A stretch of DNA of 64,000 nucleotides from SHZI01 sp964384525 (GCA_964384525.1 CAYLKO010000008.1:1-64000), one strand, 5' to 3'. Counted from the stretch's first letter, positions 1 through 9,297 are shown. Made by a program: numbers and translations. Notes: a model not told the origin generated them from the sequence alone.

Positions 1-63
1 ACAATAGGCTACAAAAGCTGCTCTGCCGCTATCCTGCCTCGCTCCGATTTCAATACGGCTTAC

Positions 64-366
64 TCAACCACGCCTTCGGCAAGCAAGAGCCTCCCCCTCG
101 TAAAGCTCGAACTTGCTACCGCTGCTCAGCCATTCTTGCGGCGCCTCATCCATTAGGAACCGAACACGGACCGGCTGAGTTGCATCAGGCAACACTGGCC
201 CTGCGGCCTGTACGACCAAGCTCCAGGCATTCGCAGTCCAGTCGTCGCCTTGGCGCTCAAAGCGCGCGGGCGTAACGAACCGCTCGCCACGGGGATACGG
301 CACGCCTTCCGGTCGGTTGATGCACCATGTCAGCCGCGCGTGCGTTTCCTTGATTTCCCGGCTCAT
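64..366 (-). CDS. Hypothetical protein, about 100 aa
   Basis: The frame encodes a soluble protein of about 100 residues with normal amino-acid composition (MSREIKETHARLTWCINRPE at the N-terminus), no signal peptide and no membrane segment. The pattern of alternating hydrophobic strands, with a late motif RVRFLMDEAPQEWLSSG, suggests a small beta-barrel. I do not recognise the family. An in-frame ATG five codons upstream (381) is an alternative start; neither has a convincing ribosome binding site. It lies downstream of the membrane-protein gene at 439-867 on the same strand, about 70 nt away, and may be cotranscribed with it. Confidence 0.55.
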   Translation of the reverse strand: MSREIKETHARLTWCINRPEGVPYPRGERFVTPARFERQGDDWTANAWSLVVQAAGPVLPDATQPVRVRFLMDEAPQEWLSSGSKFELYEGEALACRRRG

Positions 367-438
367 GGCGACGGCGGCCATAGACGGAGTGTCACATTCA
401 CGTCACTTGGTCGGCAGGGTGCTTGCCCGACCAGGCGT

Positions 439-867
439 CTACTCAGCCGGATCATCAATCGTCGGCACAAAGCGTCCGGTTCTGACGCGCCAGATCTGCA
501 CCGCGACCATCAGGGCCGCCGCCGCAATACCTGCAAGGAGCGCCGCCCGGGTGTGCCAGGGCAACAGCGCCATGCGGCTGCCAAACAGCAACAAGCTCAA
601 GCCGATCCACGCCAGCATCGGAAACAGGGAACAAAAGCCTGCAGCAACGGCAAGCGCACAGGACACCAGAACCCCGAGGGTGATGCCCCATGCAGCGGTC
701 AGGGACAGTGCCGGTGTCACCGCGCCCACTCCGGGAGCCACCGTGGGCGCGGTTGCCATGAAAAAGTAGAGACCGCAGAGCAGCAGCACGAGCAGTGCAG
801 GAATTGCCGGCTGCGGTCGGCAATTTGCCGCAAAGCTCTCGAACAGGTTGGCCGGTGGTCTGCTCAT
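439..867 (-). CDS. Small integral membrane protein, unknown function
   Basis: The 142-residue protein has four hydrophobic stretches that look like transmembrane helices (around residues 22-42, 50-75, 77-98 and 105-123), separated by short loops, and a hydrophilic tail ending in DDPAE. A short positively charged N-terminus (MSRPPANLF) precedes the first helix, so I placed the start at 867 rather than at the in-frame ATG at 918, which would add a polar, unlikely extension. No enzyme or transporter motif is visible. It is divergent from sodB, with about 90 nt between the two starts. Confidence 0.6.
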   Translation of the reverse strand: MSRPPANLFESFAANCRPQPAIPALLVLLLCGLYFFMATAPTVAPGVGAVTPALSLTAAWGITLGVLVSCALAVAAGFCSLFPMLAWIGLSLLLFGSRMALLPWHTRAALLAGIAAAALMVAVQIWRVRTGRFVPTIDDPAE

Positions 868-934
868 CGGCTGTCGCTCTTGTCCATCAAGGGCGTCGGG
901 ATGTCTGTCCCTGCACAAAAATTGTAGGATGTAT

Positions 935-944
935 GTACATGTAC
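935..944. promoter_or_regulatory. 10-bp palindrome in the sodB leader
   Basis: GTACATGTAC is a perfect palindrome 17 nt upstream of the sodB start codon, embedded in ATGTACATGTACGTAT. It lies just before the GGAG ribosome binding site at 950-953. It could be an operator for a dimeric regulator or a short hairpin. It does not match a Fur box well. The regulator is unknown. Confidence 0.3.
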
Positions 945-960
945 GTATGGAGACTTCCGA

Positions 961-1557
961 ATGATCACTTTACCTGCACTGCCCTGGGCCGAAAACGCCC
1001 TTGCCCCACACATCTCGGCGGAGACCATTTCATTCCACTACGGCAAACATCACAAGGCCTATGTGGACAAGACCAATGAGCTGATCAAGGGCACGCCGCT
1101 GGCGGATGCCTCGCTCGAGGAAATCATCAAGGCCGCGGCCGGCAAGCCCGACAAGCAGGGCCTGTTCAACAACGCCGCACAGGTCTGGAACCACAGTTTC
1201 TACTGGCAAAGCCTGTCGCCCAAGGGCGGTGGCGAACCCACGGGCGCCCTGCTCGACCGCATCAAAACCGATTTTGGCGATGTCGCCACTTTCAGCGACA
1301 AACTCGCCAGCGCAGCCGCCGGCCAGTTCGGCAGCGGCTGGGCGTGGGGCGTGCTGGCCAACGGCAAACTGCACATTGAAACCACCAGCAACGCGGTCAC
1401 TCCACTGACGGAAGCCGGCAAGACGCCCCTGCTGACCATCGATGTGTGGGAACACGCCTACTACGTGGATTACCGCAACAAGCGGCCGGACTACCTGAAG
1501 GCCGTGCTCGGCAAATTGCTCAACTGGGAATTTGCCAGCCGCAATCTGGGCAAGTAA
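961..1557 (+). CDS. sodB: Superoxide dismutase [Fe], SodB
   Basis: This enzyme dismutates superoxide to O2 and H2O2 in the cytoplasm. The 198-residue length and sequence match the Fe/Mn-SOD family. The metal ligands are visible as H26 (FHYGKHH), H78 (QVWNH), D161 and H165 (DVWEHAYY). Gln74 in AAQVWNH is the second-sphere glutamine position typical of iron enzymes, which argues for Fe rather than Mn. GSGWAW is also conserved. There is no signal peptide. A GGAG ribosome binding site lies 7 nt before the ATG. It is a single-gene unit, with the next gene downstream on the opposite strand. Confidence 0.97.
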   Translation: MITLPALPWAENALAPHISAETISFHYGKHHKAYVDKTNELIKGTPLADASLEEIIKAAAGKPDKQGLFNNAAQVWNHSFYWQSLSPKGGGEPTGALLDRIKTDFGDVATFSDKLASAAAGQFGSGWAWGVLANGKLHIETTSNAVTPLTEAGKTPLLTIDVWEHAYYVDYRNKRPDYLKAVLGKLLNWEFASRNLGK

Positions 1558-1622
1558 TCCACTGCGTACCCCGGCAGCCGACAGGGCCGAACGGACATGC
1601 CGGGGATCTTCCCGGCAGATGT

Positions 1623-2819
1623 CTACGTTCGACGGTCGGCCCGGGGTTCCAGCAGGGTCCGCCAGTAACCGGCGAGAAACAAGCCGAAGGCGATGATCCA
1701 GGCGGTGGCCGCGATGTCGATGAACATGGTGTAGGTGGGCGCCAGCGGGCTGAGTATCCGGATCAGCACGCCGATATTGAAAATGATGTACGCGACGACG
1801 GTCAGCCCGCTCGCCTTCAGCGGGCGGCCCGTATGCCCCAGCGCCACGCGCGTCGTCACCGCGAGAATCATGCCACCGACACCACCCATGGTCAGCGCGT
1901 GAAAGGCGGCCGAGCGGGACAGCGGCACCAGGCCAAGATCCACCAGGCTCAACAACAGATAGCCGATCGGCAACCAGAGATAAGCCACATGGAGCACGAT
2001 CACGATGGGTTCAGCGCTGGTGGACAAGCCCCGCCAGCCTGACAGCCGGATCAGGTGCAGGATCCCGGTGGCCAGCGCCACCAGGGCAACCACCATCGAG
2101 GCGGCTCCGCCCAACAGGCCTGTGGTCGCCTGAAAGATGTCGGCGATGGCCGTCAGAATGACGGCTGGAATGATCAAGCCTTCCACCCAGGGCAGGGATC
2201 GCGGCAGCTCTTGCACACCCCGGCCACGCAACCAGCCGGCCGTGAAGTTCGGAATGATGCGGCCACCAATCACGGTGATCAGCACCAGGAACATGTGCGT
2301 CGTCAGGTGCATGGCCGGCATGGCCGCATTCGGCCAGATGCCGAGCCGGCCCAGGTGGAACACCAGGTCAAGCACGGCAAATGCCAGCAGTACGCCAACG
2401 ATGCCCAGATTGCGCCGGTTGCCACCGCCGATGATCTCCCGCGCAGCCAGCGCCACCAGCAGGACGGGAAACAGCAGATCCCCGACCATCACGACCAGAC
2501 CCGGCAGATCCGCATCGAGCAGCATCACCACACGACCGATCAGCCAGGCCGCCACGAGCAGTCCCAGCAAGGCGCCGGCAATCGGTGGCCGCTTGGTCCA
2601 CGTTGCCACGGCCGTCAGCAGAAAGCCGGCCACGGCGGCGCCACCGAAGCCAAAGAGCATTTCGTGGGCGTGCCACGCCATCGGGTCCAGCGGAGCGCTG
2701 GCCCAGCCGCCGCCGTGCAGGATGGCCACCCAGATGAGGACTGCCAGCATGGAAAAAGCCGCGCCGAGCAGGAAGAACGGCCGGAAGGCGTAACTGAGAA
2801 AGATGGAAGGACTGCTCAC
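1623..2819 (-). CDS. nnrS: NnrS family membrane protein
   Basis: The 398-residue polytopic protein has about twelve predicted membrane segments. The N-terminal signature (FRPFFLLGA, then WHAHEMLFGFGGAAVAGFLLTAVATWT) is diagnostic for NnrS, a heme/copper-containing inner-membrane protein linked to nitric oxide and nitrosative-stress tolerance. Histidines that could bind metal are conserved in WHAHEM, HLTTHM and HALTMGG. It starts with GTG two nucleotides after the stop of the glutathione S-transferase gene, so the two genes form an operon and may share a role in thiol or NO stress. No denitrification enzyme is present in the window. Confidence 0.9.
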   Translation of the reverse strand: MSSPSIFLSYAFRPFFLLGAAFSMLAVLIWVAILHGGGWASAPLDPMAWHAHEMLFGFGGAAVAGFLLTAVATWTKRPPIAGALLGLLVAAWLIGRVVMLLDADLPGLVVMVGDLLFPVLLVALAAREIIGGGNRRNLGIVGVLLAFAVLDLVFHLGRLGIWPNAAMPAMHLTTHMFLVLITVIGGRIIPNFTAGWLRGRGVQELPRSLPWVEGLIIPAVILTAIADIFQATTGLLGGAASMVVALVALATGILHLIRLSGWRGLSTSAEPIVIVLHVAYLWLPIGYLLLSLVDLGLVPLSRSAAFHALTMGGVGGMILAVTTRVALGHTGRPLKASGLTVVAYIIFNIGVLIRILSPLAPTYTMFIDIAATAWIIAFGLFLAGYWRTLLEPRADRRT

Positions 2820-2821
2820 CG

Positions 2822-3409
2822 TCAGTTGGCTCCGGGCGGAGGTCCCTTCATCTGCGTTGCGACGAAGCCCTTCAATTTGCTCATGTGCTCCAGCCAGGCG
2901 GCCAGTGTCGGGGTGCTTGAATAATCGAGCTTGTGGCCGAGCTTGGTCATCAGATATGCCGCCACGGAGAAGTCCGCCACCGTCAGTTCACCGGTCAGGT
3001 ACTTTTTGCCCTTGAGCTGGTTATCGAGGATCTGCAACAGCGGGGTCACCGTGGCCATGTCCTTTTCTTCAGCCACCTTCAAGGCGCCCATGGCCGGCAT
3101 CAGATGGCAGCTCTGCCAGTACAGCCAGCGATCGACATCGGCACGGCCCTGCGCATCCGTTGGCAGGGCATGGGTTTCCGGGAACTTCGTGGCCAGGTAG
3201 GTGAGGATGGCATTCGACTCCCACAGCTTGAAGTCGCCATCCGTCAGGGCCGGCACCTTGCCCATCGGGTTGATGGCGAGATACTCGCTGCTCTTCGTTT
3301 CCTGGTCCTTGAAACTGACATGGTGAATGTCCACCGGCAGATCAAAGTGCCGGACGAAAGCCTCAACCTTGCGGTTGTTGGGCGTTACCGTGAATGTATA
3401 AAGGCGCAT
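2822..3409 (-). CDS. Glutathione S-transferase family protein
   Basis: The 195-residue protein has a thioredoxin-like N-terminal half (MRLYTFTVTPNNRKVEAFVR, then cis-Pro region GKVPALTDGDFKLWESNAIL) and an all-helical C-terminal half with the conserved SVADFSVAAYL segment. The ESNAIL motif binds the gamma-glutamyl part of glutathione. The predicted role is conjugation or reduction using glutathione in the cytosol; the substrate is unknown. I chose ATG 3409, which has a GGAG 9 nt upstream, over an in-frame TTG at 3448. It is the first gene of an operon with nnrS and is divergent from the mscS-like gene. Confidence 0.9.
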   Translation of the reverse strand: MRLYTFTVTPNNRKVEAFVRHFDLPVDIHHVSFKDQETKSSEYLAINPMGKVPALTDGDFKLWESNAILTYLATKFPETHALPTDAQGRADVDRWLYWQSCHLMPAMGALKVAEEKDMATVTPLLQILDNQLKGKKYLTGELTVADFSVAAYLMTKLGHKLDYSSTPTLAAWLEHMSKLKGFVATQMKGPPPGAN

Positions 3410-3565
3410 TTCTGACTGCTCCGCTGCAATGATCGGGTCTGCTTTCAATTAGAGCACAACTGTCCGCAGGGCTGCTGCCCGGAAAATCTTCATGGCGTGA
3501 CGATACCTGTTCTGTTCAAATAAGCCGGGCGTATACCTCGACCCGGCCGATCTGGAGAACATGCG

Positions 3566-4669
3566 ATGACCGACTGGCTTGACCCGGTCTTCAACTGGGT
3601 CGGGCATTTGAGCCCGAGTCCGTACCTGCGGGCCGCAACCGCCGTTATCCTGTTCCTGCTCCTGGCGAAGCTGGTTGACATCCTGGTCACCGTGGCCATG
3701 GGCCGGCTGCTGCGGCGCTGGGGAGGCTCCCGGCGGGAAGAAGCGGTGACCCTGGGGCACCGCACGGTATTTCGTACCGTGGTGCTGATCGGCCTCATGA
3801 TCGCGACCAACCTGGCGGGCTTCGCGCCGCGCGTCGAATCGATCATCGAGTCCATCATCAGCACGATCCTGATCCTTTTGTGGATCGTGGCCGGCATCCG
3901 GGGCAGCGCCCTGGTTCTGGATGCATTGAGCCAGCGTCCTTCCCCACCCGCCTGGGCCCGGCCAACCACCGCGCCGCTGCTCAACAACATGTTGCGCGTC
4001 GTGCTGGCGCTGGCGGCCGCCTATGCCATCCTGCTGGCCTGGAATGTCAACGTCACCGGCCTGGTTGCTTCGGCCGGTATCCTCGGCCTCGCTTTGTCAT
4101 TCGCGGCGCAGGACACCCTCGGCAACCTGTTTTCCGGCGTCGCGATCCTCGCCGATCAGCCGTATCGCATCGGCGACTACATCGTGCTGGACTCCGGCGA
4201 ACGGGGCCAGGTGACGCATGTGGGGCTGCGCAGCACCCGGCTTCTCACCCGCGATGACGAAGAGGTCAGCATTCCCAACGGCATCATCGGCAAGGCCAAG
4301 ATCATCAACGAGTCCGGTGGGCCCTATGTCAAATACCGCCTGCGCGTGCCGATCCGCGTGGCCTACGGTGCGGACATCGACAAGGTGATGGGATTCCTGA
4401 TGGCGGTGGCCACGGAACACCCCAGCATCTGCGAAGCCCCGGAACCCCGCGTCCGCTTCCGGACCTTTGCCGAGTCCTGCCTGGAGTTCGAACTGCTGGT
4501 GTGGATTGCGCAGCCGGCGCTGCGGGGCCTGGCGCTGCACGAACTCAATTGCGAAATCTATCGGGTCTTCGAGCGCGAAGGCATCCAGATTCCGTTTCCG
4601 CAGCGGGACCTGCACATCCGGGACTGGCGTGATCCGCGCAACGACACGACACCGCACGCCCCCCGGTAA
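3566..4669 (+). CDS. Mechanosensitive ion channel, MscS family
   Basis: The 367-residue inner-membrane protein has four hydrophobic helices in the N-terminal half (around residues 20-42, 68-85, 92-112 and 136-160) before the pore helix and MscS beta-domain. The family signature is clear at about residues 165-215: GILGLALSFAAQDTLGNLFSG, then LADQPYRIGDYIV. The C-terminal alpha/beta vestibule domain follows. It opens under membrane tension to release solutes on osmotic downshock. The ATG at 3566 follows GGAG by 8 nt. It is followed after 29 nt by the SLC13-like permease, probably cotranscribed. Confidence 0.93.
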   Translation: MTDWLDPVFNWVGHLSPSPYLRAATAVILFLLLAKLVDILVTVAMGRLLRRWGGSRREEAVTLGHRTVFRTVVLIGLMIATNLAGFAPRVESIIESIISTILILLWIVAGIRGSALVLDALSQRPSPPAWARPTTAPLLNNMLRVVLALAAAYAILLAWNVNVTGLVASAGILGLALSFAAQDTLGNLFSGVAILADQPYRIGDYIVLDSGERGQVTHVGLRSTRLLTRDDEEVSIPNGIIGKAKIINESGGPYVKYRLRVPIRVAYGADIDKVMGFLMAVATEHPSICEAPEPRVRFRTFAESCLEFELLVWIAQPALRGLALHELNCEIYRVFEREGIQIPFPQRDLHIRDWRDPRNDTTPHAPR

Positions 4670-4698
4670 TCTGGCGCCATTGGCCGGATGACTGACCG

Positions 4699-6525
4699 AT
4701 GACCACCATCCCCGGACTCGATCTGCACGCGATCGCGGTGCTCATCGGCATGGTGTTTGCCTTTTACATCATGGCCAGCGACCGCGTGCCCATTACCGTC
4801 ACCAGCCTTGGCATCATCGGCGTGCTGGCGCTGGGCTTTCAGCTGTTTCCATACCAGACCCCGACGGGAACGCTGAACGCCAGCGACTTTTTTGCCGGCT
4901 TCGGCCATGAGGCACTGATCGCGATCGGCGCCCTGATGGTGCTCGGTCGCGGCCTGCTGATGACCGGCGCCCTGGAGCCGCTGGTCCGTGGTCTGGCGGC
5001 AATCTGGAAACGCAGCCAGACACTGGCCCTGCTGGCGGTGATCCTCGGCTGCTTCGCCATCAGCGGCGTGGTCAACGACACACCGATCGTCGTGCTCATG
5101 ACGCCGGTCCTGATGAGCCTGGCCGCCCGCACCAATACCGGACCCGGGCCATGGCTCATGCCGATGAACTTTGCCGTGTTGATCGGCGGCACCGCCACCG
5201 TCATCGGCACGTCGACCAATCTGCTCGTGGTGTCGCTGGCCGCGGAACTCGGCGTGAAGCGTTTCGGCATCTTCGAATTCACGCCCATCGTGCTGATCGC
5301 CGCCGCGCCTGCCCTGCTCTACCTGCTGATCGTGGCGCCGCGCCTGTTGAAGCACTCGGGCCATGCGCCGGACACCACGGATCCCCGTGAATTCCAGGCC
5401 GTGATGCGGGTGTTCCCGGGCACCTTTGCCGAGGGCCGGACCCTGGCCGAAGTGCTGAAGCGCGGCGCACAGATTCATGTGCGGGCGCTGCAGAATCCGC
5501 AGGGCCGCTTCGTCGCCAAACTACCGACCGTCATGATCGCCGCCGATTTCCGCCTGCATCTGAGCGGCACTGCGGCCGAGCTCAAGGAGGCCGAAAGCCT
5601 GCTGGGCGGCAAACTGCAGGCGGATACGGAACTGCCGGGGCGTGCGCCCGAAGCGCCACGACCCGATGAAGGCCTGGAACTGGTCGAGATGATCGTGGCC
5701 TCCGAGTCGGAATTCATCGGGCGACGCCTCGGCGACCTGCGTTTCAGCCTGCGCTTCGGCCTGCAGTTGCTGGGCGTGCATCGCGAGCAGGACATCCCGC
5801 GTGATCCCAACATCAGGAACTGGACGCTGCGGGCCGGCGATGTCCTGCTGGTGCAGGGGCGGGCTGGACAGGTGGAAGGCGTCAAGCAGGAACGCGATCT
5901 GCTGGCCCTCGACGGCAAGGTCAGTTTGCCGCAGACGAGCAAGGCGCCGGTGGCCCTCGCCATCATGGCCGGAGTCGTCGCGGCGGCGGCCAGCGGCCTG
6001 CTGCCGATTGCCATCGCCGCCGTCCTGGGCGCGGTACTGATGCTCCTCACCAAATGCATATTGCCGCGCCAACTCGGCAAGTCCGTGAGCATCGAAGTCA
6101 TCCTGCTGATTCCCGCCAGCCTGGCCCTCGGCAAGGCGCTCACTGTCACCGGCGGCGCCACGTGGATTGCCGAACTGCTGCTGCGCGTTGCCGACAACCT
6201 GCCGCTCAGCTTCGTGCTGGCCGGCATCCTCGCCTTGATGGCCGTGTTGACCAACTTCATTTCCAACAATGCTGCAGCCGTCATCGGCACACCGATTGCC
6301 GTGGCGCTGGCCCACCAGCTCGGCGTGCCACCGGAGCCCTTCGCGCTGGCGGTGCTGTTCGGCGCGAACCTGAGCTTTGCCACACCCATCGGCTACCAGA
6401 CCAACCTGATCATCATGAGCGCAGCCGGCTACACTTTTGCCGACTTCCTGCGCGTTGGCCTGCCACTGACGCTGATGATGATTGTGATTTATTCGTGGCT
6501 GCTGCCACACTGGTATGGAATCTAG
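4699..6525 (+). CDS. SLC13/DASS-type permease with two TrkA-C (RCK_C) domains
   Basis: The 608-residue protein has the CitMHS/SLC13 architecture: an N-terminal membrane half (residues 1-220), a central soluble region with two RCK_C/TrkA-C domains (about 220-405, the second containing ESEFIGRRLGDLRFSLRFG) and a C-terminal membrane half (about 415-608). Family motifs are present in both halves: SGVVNDTPIVVLMTPV with GTATVIGTSTNLLVVSLA, and FISNNAAAVIGTPIAVALA with ATPIGYQTNLIIMSAAGY. It probably cotransports an anion such as sulfate or a dicarboxylate with sodium or protons. The RCK domains suggest regulation by a small ligand. The exact substrate cannot be read from the sequence. Confidence 0.9.
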   Translation: MTTIPGLDLHAIAVLIGMVFAFYIMASDRVPITVTSLGIIGVLALGFQLFPYQTPTGTLNASDFFAGFGHEALIAIGALMVLGRGLLMTGALEPLVRGLAAIWKRSQTLALLAVILGCFAISGVVNDTPIVVLMTPVLMSLAARTNTGPGPWLMPMNFAVLIGGTATVIGTSTNLLVVSLAAELGVKRFGIFEFTPIVLIAAAPALLYLLIVAPRLLKHSGHAPDTTDPREFQAVMRVFPGTFAEGRTLAEVLKRGAQIHVRALQNPQGRFVAKLPTVMIAADFRLHLSGTAAELKEAESLLGGKLQADTELPGRAPEAPRPDEGLELVEMIVASESEFIGRRLGDLRFSLRFGLQLLGVHREQDIPRDPNIRNWTLRAGDVLLVQGRAGQVEGVKQERDLLALDGKVSLPQTSKAPVALAIMAGVVAAAASGLLPIAIAAVLGAVLMLLTKCILPRQLGKSVSIEVILLIPASLALGKALTVTGGATWIAELLLRVADNLPLSFVLAGILALMAVLTNFISNNAAAVIGTPIAVALAHQLGVPPEPFALAVLFGANLSFATPIGYQTNLIIMSAAGYTFADFLRVGLPLTLMMIVIYSWLLPHWYGI

Positions 6526-6543
6526 GTCGACGCGGAGTCTCTC

Positions 6544-7638
6544 ATGTCAGAAGTCACCACCCGGCAGCTTGAGGCAGCGCTGGCCACTTACCAGGACCCC
6601 TACCTCCTCACGGATCTCGTGAGTGCGAAGGCGATCCGGGATCTGAAGGTCGAGGGCTCACGAGCCGGGGTGCACGTGGAACTGGGCTTTCCCGCACTCG
6701 GTTACCACGACCAGCTGCGGGCCGCACTGGAGAAATGCCTGCTGGCAGTCCCGGGCATTGCCGGGGCAAAAATCCACATCAGCACGCAGATCGCCTCACA
6801 TGCCGTGCAGAAAAACCTGAAGCCCACCGGCTCGGTGAAAAACATCATTGCGGTGGCCTCCGGCAAGGGCGGCGTGGGCAAATCCACCACGGCAGTCAAT
6901 CTGGCGCTGGCCCTCAGGACCGAGGGTGCCGCCGTCGGCATCCTCGACGCGGACATCTACGGACCGAGCCAGCCACGGATGCTGGGTTTGAGCGGTCAGC
7001 GGCCGACCTCCACGGACCGCAAGACCTTCGCACCACTGGTGGCGCATGGCCTGCAGTGCATGTCGATCGGCTTCATGATCAACGAGGAAGACCCTATGGT
7101 CTGGCGCGGGCCCATGGCCACCCAGGCACTCGACCAGCTGATGGGTTCCACGCTGTGGAAGGATCTGGATTATCTGATCATCGACATGCCGCCCGGCACC
7201 GGCGACATCCAGCTCACGTTGTCGCAACGGGTGCCGGTGAGCGGCGCCGTGATCGTCACGACACCGCAGGACATCGCCCTGCTGGATGCGCGCAAGGGGC
7301 TGAAGATGTTCGAGAAGGTCGGCGTCGCCATTCTCGGCATCGTCGAGAACATGAGCACGCACATCTGCTCGAACTGCGGTCATGAGGAACATATTTTCGG
7401 CGCGGGCGGCGGCAGCGACATTGCCGCCCAATACCACGTGCCGCTGCTGGGTTCCCTGCCGCTCGATCTCCGCATCCGTGTCGAGACCGATGGCGGCTGC
7501 CCGACCGTCGCAGCCGAGCCGGACAGTGCGATCGCGCAGAGCTACCGCGAGATTGCCCGGCGCATGGCCGCCCGGCTGTCGACGACGGCGCGCACTCTCA
7601 CGCCGCAGTTTCCGAAGATCACGATCGAGGGCGACTGA
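6544..7638 (+). CDS. apbC: Mrp/NBP35-family Fe-S cluster carrier ATPase (ApbC)
   Basis: The 364-residue protein has an N-terminal DUF59 (MIP18-like) domain at about residues 5-80 and a deviant Walker A P-loop ATPase domain (GKGGVGKST at about 107-115). The C-terminal part carries the CxxC pair (ICSNCGHE) that binds a bridging Fe-S cluster between two subunits. It delivers Fe-S clusters to apoproteins in the cytoplasm. GGAG precedes the ATG by about 8 nt. The stop codon directly abuts the stop of the convergent DUF971 gene, a domain that is fused to this ATPase in plant HCF101. Confidence 0.95.
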   Translation: MSEVTTRQLEAALATYQDPYLLTDLVSAKAIRDLKVEGSRAGVHVELGFPALGYHDQLRAALEKCLLAVPGIAGAKIHISTQIASHAVQKNLKPTGSVKNIIAVASGKGGVGKSTTAVNLALALRTEGAAVGILDADIYGPSQPRMLGLSGQRPTSTDRKTFAPLVAHGLQCMSIGFMINEEDPMVWRGPMATQALDQLMGSTLWKDLDYLIIDMPPGTGDIQLTLSQRVPVSGAVIVTTPQDIALLDARKGLKMFEKVGVAILGIVENMSTHICSNCGHEEHIFGAGGGSDIAAQYHVPLLGSLPLDLRIRVETDGGCPTVAAEPDSAIAQSYREIARRMAARLSTTARTLTPQFPKITIEGD

Positions 7639-8019
7639 TCAGCGCCCCTGCCTGAGCGCGGCGACCCGCTCCAGGTAGGTCTGCCACAGGGTGGCCTGCT
7701 GACTGCCCAGTTCGTGCAGGACTTTCCAGGTGTACAGCCCCGTGTTGTGGCCATCGCTGAAAACCAGCCGCACGGCATAGCTGCCCACGGGCAGGATTTT
7801 CGCGATGCTCACCTCCTGCTTGTCGAGCTGCAGCGTGCCCGAACCTCCATGCCCCCGCACCTCAGCCGATGGCGAGTGCACGCGCAGGAATTCGCTGCTC
7901 ATCCGGAACTCCTGCCCGTCGCCGTAAATCACGGTGAGCTGCCGGTGGGTGCGATCCAGCTTGAGCTCAACGGGAACAGGCGGCGGCGCATCCGCTTGAT
8001 TGGTATCCGGCTGGTTCAC
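7639..8019 (-). CDS. DUF971 domain protein
   Basis: The 126-residue protein has a short polar, Pro-rich N-terminus followed by a DUF971 domain (about residues 18-112), the same fold as the N-terminal domain of gamma-butyrobetaine hydroxylase. Recognisable pieces are FLRVHSPSAEVRGHG, AVRLVFSDGHNTGLYTW and LHELG. The family function is not settled, although an Fe-S-related role is suspected because DUF971 is fused to Mrp in HCF101 proteins. The start codon is GTG. It is convergent with apbC, with no nucleotide between the two stop codons. Confidence 0.85.
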   Translation of the reverse strand: MNQPDTNQADAPPPVPVELKLDRTHRQLTVIYGDGQEFRMSSEFLRVHSPSAEVRGHGGSGTLQLDKQEVSIAKILPVGSYAVRLVFSDGHNTGLYTWKVLHELGSQQATLWQTYLERVAALRQGR

Positions 8020-8115
8020 GACAAACAGGCTCCGGTTGCTGCACGACTGGCCACCATAATGGCCTGCAATGAGGGAATGTTCCAGAATGCCCGTGGTCGA
8101 CGCCGGTTGACCTCA

Positions 8116-9297
8116 TCAGAAGGCCGACAGGCCGGTCAGTTCCTTGCCCACGACGAGTTGATGCACGGACTCGGTACCTTCGTAGGTAATCACGCTCTCG
8201 AGATTGAGCATGTGCCGGATCGGCGAATACTCCACGCTGATGCCGCTGCCACCGAGCATGTCACGGCAGTCGCGGGCGATGTCCAGCGCCATGCGGACAT
8301 TGTTCCACTTCGCCAGTGATATCTGCACAGGTTGAACCTTGCCTGCTGCCTTCAATCGACCGAGCTGCAGCGCGAGCATTTGCGCCGTGCTGATGCGCCG
8401 CGCCATGTCGGCGAGACGCACCTGTATGAGCTGGGTCGCCGCCAGAGGACGGTTGAACAGGGTTCGGGTTTGCGTGTAATCAAGCAGGGTGGCGAGGCAA
8501 TCCTGCGCCGCGCCGATCGGTCCCCAGCAGATGCCGTAGCGCGCCTGACTCAAACAGCTCAACGGTCCCCGCAAGGAGTCCACACCGGGCAGGACGTGGG
8601 CGTCGGGTATGCGCACATCATCGAAATACAACGCCGAAGTCACCGATGCGCGCAGGGACATCTTGTCGTGAATCTCCGGCGCGTCGAAGCCCCGCATGCC
8701 CTTCTCGACCAGAAAACCGCGGATGCCGTCCGGCGTGTTGGCCCAGACCACGGCCACGTCGGCGATGGTGCCGCTCGTGATCCACATCTTCGAGCCATTC
8801 AGGATCCAGTCGCCGCCATCGCGGCGCGCATGCGTCTGCATGTTGCCGGGATCGGAGCCACCGTGGGCTTCCGTCAGGCCAAAGCAGCCGATGGCTTCGC
8901 CACGGGCCATGGCCGGCAACCAGCGCTGCTTCTGCTCTTCGGAGCCGAAGGCATGGATGGGATACATCACGAGGCTGTTCTGCACGGACACGAAACTGCG
9001 CAGGGCGCTGTCGCCGCGCTCCAGTTCCTGGCAGATCAGGCCGTAGGCGACGGCACCCAGGTTCGTGCAGCCATAGCCGTCGATGCTGCTGCCGAGCAGG
9101 CCGAGCCGGGCCATGTCGGCAACCAGTTCGCGGGGAAACCGCTGCTGCTCGAAACACTGGCGGATGACCGGCCGCACCGCATCGCCGACAAAGCGGGCGA
9201 CCGTGTCCCGAATGATGACTTCTTCTTCCGTGAGCAGCGAACGAACGTCGAAGAGATCCAGGGGATCAAGTGCGCTCACGGGATTCTGCCTGATCAA
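8116..9297 (-). CDS. gcdH: Acyl-CoA dehydrogenase, probably glutaryl-CoA dehydrogenase
   Basis: The 393-residue flavoenzyme has the three-domain acyl-CoA dehydrogenase fold. FAD-binding segments are CFGLTEAHGGSDPGNMQT and WITSGTIADVAVVWA. The catalytic base is E373 in ITYEGTESVHQL, the position used by glutaryl-CoA dehydrogenases. The N-terminal KGYGC-like region (IDGYGCTNLGAVAYGL) and the ending TGLSAF also fit human GCDH-type sequences. It would oxidise and decarboxylate glutaryl-CoA to crotonyl-CoA in lysine and tryptophan breakdown. It starts with TTG, overlapping the upstream oxidoreductase stop as TTGA. No other glutarate-pathway gene is present nearby. Confidence 0.88.
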   Translation of the reverse strand: MIRQNPVSALDPLDLFDVRSLLTEEEVIIRDTVARFVGDAVRPVIRQCFEQQRFPRELVADMARLGLLGSSIDGYGCTNLGAVAYGLICQELERGDSALRSFVSVQNSLVMYPIHAFGSEEQKQRWLPAMARGEAIGCFGLTEAHGGSDPGNMQTHARRDGGDWILNGSKMWITSGTIADVAVVWANTPDGIRGFLVEKGMRGFDAPEIHDKMSLRASVTSALYFDDVRIPDAHVLPGVDSLRGPLSCLSQARYGICWGPIGAAQDCLATLLDYTQTRTLFNRPLAATQLIQVRLADMARRISTAQMLALQLGRLKAAGKVQPVQISLAKWNNVRMALDIARDCRDMLGGSGISVEYSPIRHMLNLESVITYEGTESVHQLVVGKELTGLSAF

